Shown: one piece after another, positions 59,536-64,000 of the stretch
Position numbering within the stretch: position 1 is the first letter of the stretch
Layout of the letters: each line of letters begins with the position of its first letter
From: Microbacterium sp. Root61
GTDB lineage: Bacteria; Actinomycetota; Actinomycetes; Actinomycetales; Microbacteriaceae
Direction: 5' to 3'
Assembly: GCF_001427525.1 (NCBI RefSeq)
Contig: NZ_LMGU01000001.1
Location: forward strand, 2,105,115 to 2,169,114
Length of the DNA stretch: 64,000 nucleotides
Position numbers and translations under genes: made by a program
Notes under the pieces: model-generated
What the model saw: only the letters and a program-made list of their open reading frames with translations
What the model was told of the DNA's origin: nothing
The model's database searches: none

Positions 59536-60390
59536 GTGGCGACGCACTCCGCCCCGACCGCGCGCACCGGCGGCGACGCGCCCGCCGCGGTGCGGAGTGC
59601 GCCGCTCACCCCGAGCTTCGACCTGTCTGCTCCCTTCGCGGCGGCGCCCGTCGCTGCGCCCCCGTCGATCCGGGTGGAACGGGTGAGCAAGCGCTTCGGC
59701 ACCGGCCCGGTGGTGCTCGATGAGGTGACCCTGGACATCGCCGCAGGCGAGTTCGTCTGCCTGCTCGGCGCGTCCGGATGCGGCAAGTCGACGCTGCTCA
59801 ACCTCATCGCCGGGCTCGATCGCCCGACGTCCGGCGCCGTCGAGACCCCCGCCGAGGGCTCGGCCGTGATGTTCCAGGAGTCCGCGCTGCTGCCCTGGCT
59901 GACGGCATCCCGCAACGTGGAACTGGCGCTGCGCCTGCGCGGCGTTCCGCGGAGCGAGCGTCGTGCCCGCGCGCTCGAACTGCTCCGCGTCGTCAATCTG
60001 GCGGATGCCGGCGACAAACGTCCGCACGAGCTCTCCGGCGGTATGCGCCAGCGCGTCGCGCTCGCGCGTGCCCTCGCCCAGGACAAGCCGGTGCTTCTGA
60101 TGGACGAGCCGTTCGCGGCCCTCGACGCCATCACCCGCGACCTGCTGCACGAGGAGCTCGAGCGCGTGTGGCGGGCCACCGGACGGACGATCGTGTTCGT
60201 CACGCACAATGTGCGCGAGGCGGTGCGGCTCGGGCAGCGCATCGTGCTGCTGTCCAGCCGCCCCGGACGGGTCGCGGGGCAATGGCAGGTCTCCGCCGCC
60301 GCCCGCCGCAGCGACTCGACCGAGGCGACAGTGCTGGCGGCCGAGATCACCGACCGGCTACGCAGGGAGCTCCGTCGAAATGCCGCGTGA
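59536..60390 (+). CDS. ABC transporter ATP-binding protein, SsuB-like
   Basis: 284 aa. Walker A GASGCGKST, Q-loop VMFQESALLPW, signature LSGGMRQRVALARAL, Walker B LLMDEPFAALD and VTHNVREAV. An unusual Ala/Pro-rich N-terminal tail of about 45 residues precedes the ATPase fold. GTG start with GGGAGGA upstream. Overlaps the permease gene by 11 nt. Confidence 0.93.
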   Translation: MATHSAPTARTGGDAPAAVRSAPLTPSFDLSAPFAAAPVAAPPSIRVERVSKRFGTGPVVLDEVTLDIAAGEFVCLLGASGCGKSTLLNLIAGLDRPTSGAVETPAEGSAVMFQESALLPWLTASRNVELALRLRGVPRSERRARALELLRVVNLADAGDKRPHELSGGMRQRVALARALAQDKPVLLMDEPFAALDAITRDLLHEELERVWRATGRTIVFVTHNVREAVRLGQRIVLLSSRPGRVAGQWQVSAAARRSDSTEATVLAAEITDRLRRELRRNAA

Positions 60391-61294
60391 GACCGCGCTC
60401 CTCGACGGTACGGATGCCGCATCCGTCTCGTCGGAGGAGCTCCACAGCCTCGAATCGGGCCTGGACCGCTTGCAGTCCTCGACCGAGCAGCCGCGCAGCG
60501 CCTGGCGCACATTCCGCACGAGCGTCGTGCCGCCGATCGTCTTCCTCGTCCTCCTGATTGCGGCGTGGCAGCTGTACGTCGTCATCGCGCAGCCGCGTCC
60601 CGATCTGGCGCCCGGCCCGCTCGACGTGCTGAACGCGCTGGGCACGGCGTGGGAGTCCGGGCGGCTGCAGACGGCCGTGCTCACGAGTCTCGAGCGGGGC
60701 GTGGTCGGCTTCCTCATCGCCATCGCCGTCGGCACACCGCTCGGCCTGCTGCTGGCGGAGGTGCCGTGGCTGCGCCGGGCCGTGGGCCCGCTGATTTCGG
60801 GCCTGCAGGTGCTGCCCTCGGTGGCCTGGGTGCCGGCCGCGATCCTGTGGTTCGGTCTGACCGATGCCACCGTCTACTTCGTCGTGCTGATGGGCGCGAC
60901 CCCGTCGATCGTCAACGGCCTCATCTCCGGCGTCGACCAGGTGCCGCCGCAGCTGCGCCGCGTGGGCTCGGTGCTCGGCGCTCGCGGCTGGCGCCAGGCG
61001 ACCCTCATCGTGCTGCCGGCCGCGTTCCCCGGCTACTTCGCCGGACTCAAGCAGGGCTGGGCGTTCTCGTGGCGCTCGCTCATGGCCGCCGAGATCATCG
61101 CCGTGGGCGGCACGATCGGCTTCGGCCTCGGCTCGATGCTGCAGCAGAGCCGCGACCTCGCCGATCTGTCGGGCGTGCTCGCCACGATCATCGTGATCCT
61201 GTTCGTCGGCATCCTCATCGAATTGGTCTTCTTCGGACCCCTCGAGCGACGGATGCTGCGCCGCCGAGGTCTGCTGCAGGGGGGCGTCAAATGA
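60380..61294 (+). CDS. ABC transporter permease, SsuC-like
   Basis: 304-aa permease with about six helices. A polar cytosolic N-terminus of about 45 residues precedes PIVFLVLLIAAWQLYVVIA. The EAA-type loop is near LRRVGSVLGARGWRQATLIVLPAAFPGYFAGLKQG. Belongs to the taurine/sulfonate/nitrate permease class. Coupled to the methyltransferase gene by ATGA. Confidence 0.92.
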   Translation: MPRETALLDGTDAASVSSEELHSLESGLDRLQSSTEQPRSAWRTFRTSVVPPIVFLVLLIAAWQLYVVIAQPRPDLAPGPLDVLNALGTAWESGRLQTAVLTSLERGVVGFLIAIAVGTPLGLLLAEVPWLRRAVGPLISGLQVLPSVAWVPAAILWFGLTDATVYFVVLMGATPSIVNGLISGVDQVPPQLRRVGSVLGARGWRQATLIVLPAAFPGYFAGLKQGWAFSWRSLMAAEIIAVGGTIGFGLGSMLQQSRDLADLSGVLATIIVILFVGILIELVFFGPLERRMLRRRGLLQGGVK

Positions 61295-62091
61295 CTCACG
61301 CACATTCAGGCACCGGACACGTGGCGCTCGTCGGCGCCGGTCCCGGTGACCACACGCTCCTCACCCTGCGCGGACTGCGGGCTCTCGAGGCCGCCGACGT
61401 CATCGTCGCGGACCGGCTCGGGGCACGCGGCGTGCTCGACGGACTGGCCGCGGAGGGTGTCGTCCTGCGCGCCGAGATCGTCGACGTCGGCAAGCTCCCG
61501 GGCCACCACGCGGTGCCGCAGGATGCGATCAACGCCCTGCTCGTGCAGCTCGCCCAGGCGGGCAAGCGCGTCGTGCGCCTCAAGGGCGGCGACCCGTTCA
61601 TCTTCGGCCGCGGCGGCGAGGAGCTGGAGTTCTGCCGCGCCGCCGGAGTCGACGTCGAGGTGGTGTCGGGCGTCACCAGCGCCATCTCGGTGCCCGCGGT
61701 CGCCGGCATCCCCCTCACGCACCGGGGTGTGGCCACCGCGTTCACCGTCGTCACCGGGCACGACCAGATCCGCGAGCTCGGCGGCGGTCGGGACCACACG
61801 GTCGTCCTGCTCATGGGAGTCGGGACGCTGGCGCACGCCGCGCTCACCCTCGCACGCGGGGACCGCGGGGCGGACTGCCCGGTCGCGATCGTCGAGGACG
61901 GCTTCGGCCCCGGCCAGCGAGTCACCGTCGGCACACTGCAGACGATCGCCGGCCAGGCCGCCCAGCGGGGTGTGCGCTCGCCGGCCGTGATCGTCGTCGG
62001 CGACGTCGTGCGCCTCAGCCCGTACGCACCGGCCGAGCTCGCGGCATCCGCCGAACTGCGTGCCGGGATCGCTCCGCACCTCACGCTCTGA
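61291..62091 (+). CDS. cobA: Uroporphyrinogen-III C-methyltransferase
   Basis: 266 aa. SAM-dependent methylase with VALVGAGPGDHTLLTLRGLRAL, DRLG, RLKGGDPFIFGRGGEE and GVTSAISVPAVAGIPLTHR, all signatures of the SUMT/CobA family. Makes precorrin-2, the entry to siroheme. The chelatase is encoded upstream at 52778, but the precorrin-2 dehydrogenase needed between them is not in the window. Confidence 0.94.
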   Translation: MTHAHSGTGHVALVGAGPGDHTLLTLRGLRALEAADVIVADRLGARGVLDGLAAEGVVLRAEIVDVGKLPGHHAVPQDAINALLVQLAQAGKRVVRLKGGDPFIFGRGGEELEFCRAAGVDVEVVSGVTSAISVPAVAGIPLTHRGVATAFTVVTGHDQIRELGGGRDHTVVLLMGVGTLAHAALTLARGDRGADCPVAIVEDGFGPGQRVTVGTLQTIAGQAAQRGVRSPAVIVVGDVVRLSPYAPAELAASAELRAGIAPHLTL

Positions 62092-62144
62092 CCTTCTCCC
62101 CCTCGACTTCTCGCTCCGGCGAACACCCGAAAGGCCCCCTCACC

Positions 62145-63635
62145 GTGCCCACCGCTGAGAATGACACTCCGTCGGATATCACCGCGCCGCTGCTCGAGCT
62201 GCGCGTCGCCATCGTCGGTGCAGGCCCCGCCGGGATCTATGCCGGCAATATCCTGGCGAACTCGATCCGCGATCTCGACGACGGCTCGGGCCGTGCGGCG
62301 ACCGTCGCGATCGACCTGTTCGAGTCGCTCCCGGCGCCGTACGGGCTCATCCGTTACGGCGTCGCACCCGACCACCCGCGCATCAAGGGCATCGTGACCT
62401 CGCTGCACGAGATGCTGGATGCCGGCACCATCCGCTTCATCGGCAACGTCGAGGTCGGTCGCGACATCTCGCTCGACGAGCTGCAGGAGCGCTACGACGC
62501 CGTGATCCTCTCGACGGGCGCGATCCGCGATGCCGCCCTCGAGATCCCGGGCATCGACCTGCCCGGTTCGTACGGCGCCGCCGACTTCGTCTCCTGGTTC
62601 GACGGGCACCCTGACGTTCCGCGCGAGTGGCCCCTCGACGCCGCGGAGGTGGCGGTCATCGGCAACGGCAACGTCGCCCTCGATGTCGCCCGCATCCTCG
62701 CGAAGCACGCCGTGGATCTGCGCTCGACGGAGGTGCCCGACAACGTGCTCGCCGGGCTGGAGGCCTCCGCTGTCACCGACGTCCACGTCTTCGGACGCCG
62801 GGGACCGCTCGATGTGAAGTTCACCCCCATCGAGCTGCGCGAACTGGGCGAGGTGCCGGATGTCGACATCGTGCTGACCGACGAGGACTTCGCCGACCTC
62901 GAGCTCGCCGCCGGATCGAGCAACCAGCTCAAGGTCATCCTGCGCACGTTCGAGGCGTGGCGCACGCGCGGGACGACCGGTGCGAGCCGGCGCCTGCACC
63001 TGCACTTCTTCCACTCGCCGGTCGCCGTCCTGGGCGAGGACCGCGTTGAGGCGCTGCGCTTCGAGCGCACCGCCCCGGCGCCCGAGGGCGGCGTCGTCGG
63101 TACCGGCGAGGTGCGCGACTTCCCCGTCCAGGCCGTCTACCGCGCCGTCGGGTACCACGGCACCCCTGTCGTGGGCGCCCCCTTCGACGAGCGGCGCGGT
63201 GTGATCCCGAACGCCGAGGGACGGGTGACGGTTTCCACGGCCACTCCATCCGCCGCCGACGCGACGGACGGAGCTTCTGGCCGCGTGGGCCCGGCCGCAG
63301 GCACCCCGATCGCGAGCCTGTACGCGACCGGCTGGATCAAGCGCGGACCCGTGGGCCTCATCGGTCACACCAAGTCGGACGCGATGGAGACCATCGCCCA
63401 TCTGGTGGCCGATGCCACCGCCGGTGCCCTGCAGGCGCGCACAGTGGACGGCGACGTCCTCGAGACGCTCGATGCGCGGGACGTCGCGTACACGACGTGG
63501 GACGGCTGGCGCGCCCTCGACGCACACGAGCGCGCGCTCGGGGCCGGGCACGTGCACACGCGCGAGCGGGTCAAGGTCGTGCCCCGCGAGGAGCAGGTCG
63601 ACGTCTCGCGATCGGGAGCCCTGACCCTCTCATGA
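62145..63635 (+). CDS. FprA-type ferredoxin-NADP(+) reductase
   Basis: 496-aa adrenodoxin-reductase-like flavoprotein. FAD motif [38 protein letters not shown] site [15 protein letters not shown] and the C-terminal [15 protein letters not shown] signature of mycobacterial FprA. Moves electrons from NADPH to ferredoxin. Coupled by ATGA to the 7Fe ferredoxin gene, it should power the sulfite reductase. Slightly longer than typical FprA (about 456 aa), with an insertion near residues 365-385 (Ala/Thr-rich). Confidence 0.93.
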   Translation: MPTAENDTPSDITAPLLELRVAIVGAGPAGIYAGNILANSIRDLDDGSGRAATVAIDLFESLPAPYGLIRYGVAPDHPRIKGIVTSLHEMLDAGTIRFIGNVEVGRDISLDELQERYDAVILSTGAIRDAALEIPGIDLPGSYGAADFVSWFDGHPDVPREWPLDAAEVAVIGNGNVALDVARILAKHAVDLRSTEVPDNVLAGLEASAVTDVHVFGRRGPLDVKFTPIELRELGEVPDVDIVLTDEDFADLELAAGSSNQLKVILRTFEAWRTRGTTGASRRLHLHFFHSPVAVLGEDRVEALRFERTAPAPEGGVVGTGEVRDFPVQAVYRAVGYHGTPVVGAPFDERRGVIPNAEGRVTVSTATPSAADATDGASGRVGPAAGTPIASLYATGWIKRGPVGLIGHTKSDAMETIAHLVADATAGALQARTVDGDVLETLDARDVAYTTWDGWRALDAHERALGAGHVHTRERVKVVPREEQVDVSRSGALTLS

Positions 63636-63958
63636 CGTATGTGATCGCGCTTCCGTGCGTGGATGTGAAAGACCGTGCCTGCATCGACGAGTGTCCGGTT
63701 GACTGCATCTATGAAGGCGACCGGTCGCTCTACATCCACCCGGACGAATGCGTCGATTGCGGTGCGTGTGAGCCGGTCTGCCCGGTCGAGGCGATCTACT
63801 ACGAGGACGACCTGCCTGAAGAGTGGTCGGACTACTACAAGGCCAACGTCGAGTTCTTCGACGACGTGGGATCCCCGGGCGGAGCCGCCAAGGTCGGCGT
63901 GATCCACAAGGACCACCCGATCATCGCTGAACTGCCTCCGCAGGACGACCATGACTGA
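63632..63958 (+). CDS. fdxA: 7Fe ferredoxin (FdxA-like)
   Basis: 108-aa ferredoxin with one 3Fe-4S and one 4Fe-4S cluster, cysteines in [17 protein letters not shown] and [12 protein letters not shown], plus the FdxA-type tail ([14 protein letters not shown]...[15 protein letters not shown]). Carries electrons from the FprA-like reductase to sulfite reductase. Overlaps the next gene by 8 nt. Confidence 0.94.
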   Translation: MTYVIALPCVDVKDRACIDECPVDCIYEGDRSLYIHPDECVDCGACEPVCPVEAIYYEDDLPEEWSDYYKANVEFFDDVGSPGGAAKVGVIHKDHPIIAELPPQDDHD

Positions 63959-64000
63959 CACGCCGGTTCCGGATGAGGTCGTCGTCGATGTCCTCATCGT
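63951..64000 (+). CDS. Truncated CDS at the window edge
   Basis: Starts with ATG inside the last codons of the ferredoxin gene and runs off the window after 16 full codons ([16 protein letters not shown]). The ending hydrophobic strand resembles the beginning of a FAD/NAD-binding fold, so an oxidoreductase is possible, but too little is present to say. Overlap indicates operon membership. Confidence 0.5.
   Translation, partial: MTDTPVPDEVVVDVLI

Noticed and set aside
56871..60512. 1213-codon open frame on the minus strand across cysD, cysN and the importer genes
   Set aside because: It is antisense to clearly recognisable genes, has low-complexity Arg/Gly/Ala-rich composition and no domain. 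Long antisense frames are normal in DNA of this GC content.
61296..63557. 753-codon minus-strand frame opposite cobA and the FprA-like reductase
   Set aside because: Same reason: antisense to two well-supported genes, no family features.
1..64000. CRISPR arrays, tRNA or rRNA genes, insertion sequences, prophage or integration sites
   Set aside because: None seen on scanning both strands: no regularly spaced repeats of CRISPR type, no transposase, integrase or phage proteins. tRNAscan and IS searches could confirm.

Overview
The window is high-GC, gene-dense DNA with heavy use of ATGA/GTGA start-stop overlaps, GTG starts, leaderless-looking promoters and the frequent 'ggatgc'/'gcatcc' codon pairs seen in Microbacteriaceae. 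Together with the 7Fe ferredoxin/FprA pair, GbsR- and MmyB-type regulators and actinobacterial CopC/PCuAC/DyP genes, this points to an actinomycete, most likely Microbacterium or a close relative. This is a judgement by eye, not a database result. I see no rRNA, tRNA, CRISPR, transposase, integrase or phage gene. No stretch longer than 300 bp lacks a gene; the longest gaps are 52495-52777 (283 bp, one small hairpin) and 28506-28734 (229 bp, promoter and operator).

Region by region. 1-2737: a peptide-type ABC solute-binding lipoprotein, transcribed off the left edge, divergent from a LacI regulator with two operator-like sites between them. 2742-4920: an ECF sigma-factor operon (59-aa membrane protein, sigma, membrane-anchored partner, small secreted protein). 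5063-11404: a PCD-like/VOC fusion, zinc alcohol dehydrogenase, Bcr/CflA exporter with divergent MmyB-type regulator, then two cytoplasmic serine beta-lactamase-fold hydrolases. 11444-15050: aldehyde dehydrogenase and GMC oxidoreductase, co-directional with those hydrolases and divergent from a GbsR-type regulator. 15140-19643: AarF/ABC1 kinase, a small membrane protein, a PEP mutase-like enzyme and a flavoprotein.

19671-24292 is an arsenic-resistance island: free ArsC, an ArsR-ArsC fusion, a winged-helix protein, an ArsN-like acetyltransferase, an ArsO-like flavoprotein and, divergently, a second ArsR with an aquaporin. No ArsB or Acr3 pump is present. Two distinct sets of 16-bp palindromes match the two repressors. 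A LysR/MFS pair follows (24351-26653).

26780-49147 is a catabolic supercluster of about 22 genes: an FAH-family hydrolase with an IclR regulator; a class III aminotransferase / M81-peptidase-sialidase fusion / MBL hydrolase / Gfo-Idh operon; a dipeptide-type ABC transporter followed by a deacylase-like zinc enzyme, RidA and a serine hydrolase; a DHDPS-family lyase, SDR, threonine-synthase-like and SDR operon; and a 3-hydroxyacyl-CoA dehydrogenase-like protein with two Gfo/Idh proteins. The substrate cannot be named from sequence. The set suggests uptake and dismantling of an acylated amino-sugar, peptide or opine-like compound, with RidA removing enamines made by the PLP enzymes.

49356-52494 is a copper cluster (His/Met-rich membrane protein, CopC, PCuAC lipoprotein, Tat-exported DyP peroxidase). 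52778-64000 is an assimilatory sulfur locus: sirohydrochlorin chelatase, then a long operon of sulfite reductase, APS reductase, ATP sulfurylase (CysDN), an SsuABC-like importer, uroporphyrinogen-III methyltransferase, FprA-type reductase and 7Fe ferredoxin. Import, activation, reduction, siroheme supply and electron delivery are thus encoded side by side. The last gene is cut by the window edge.
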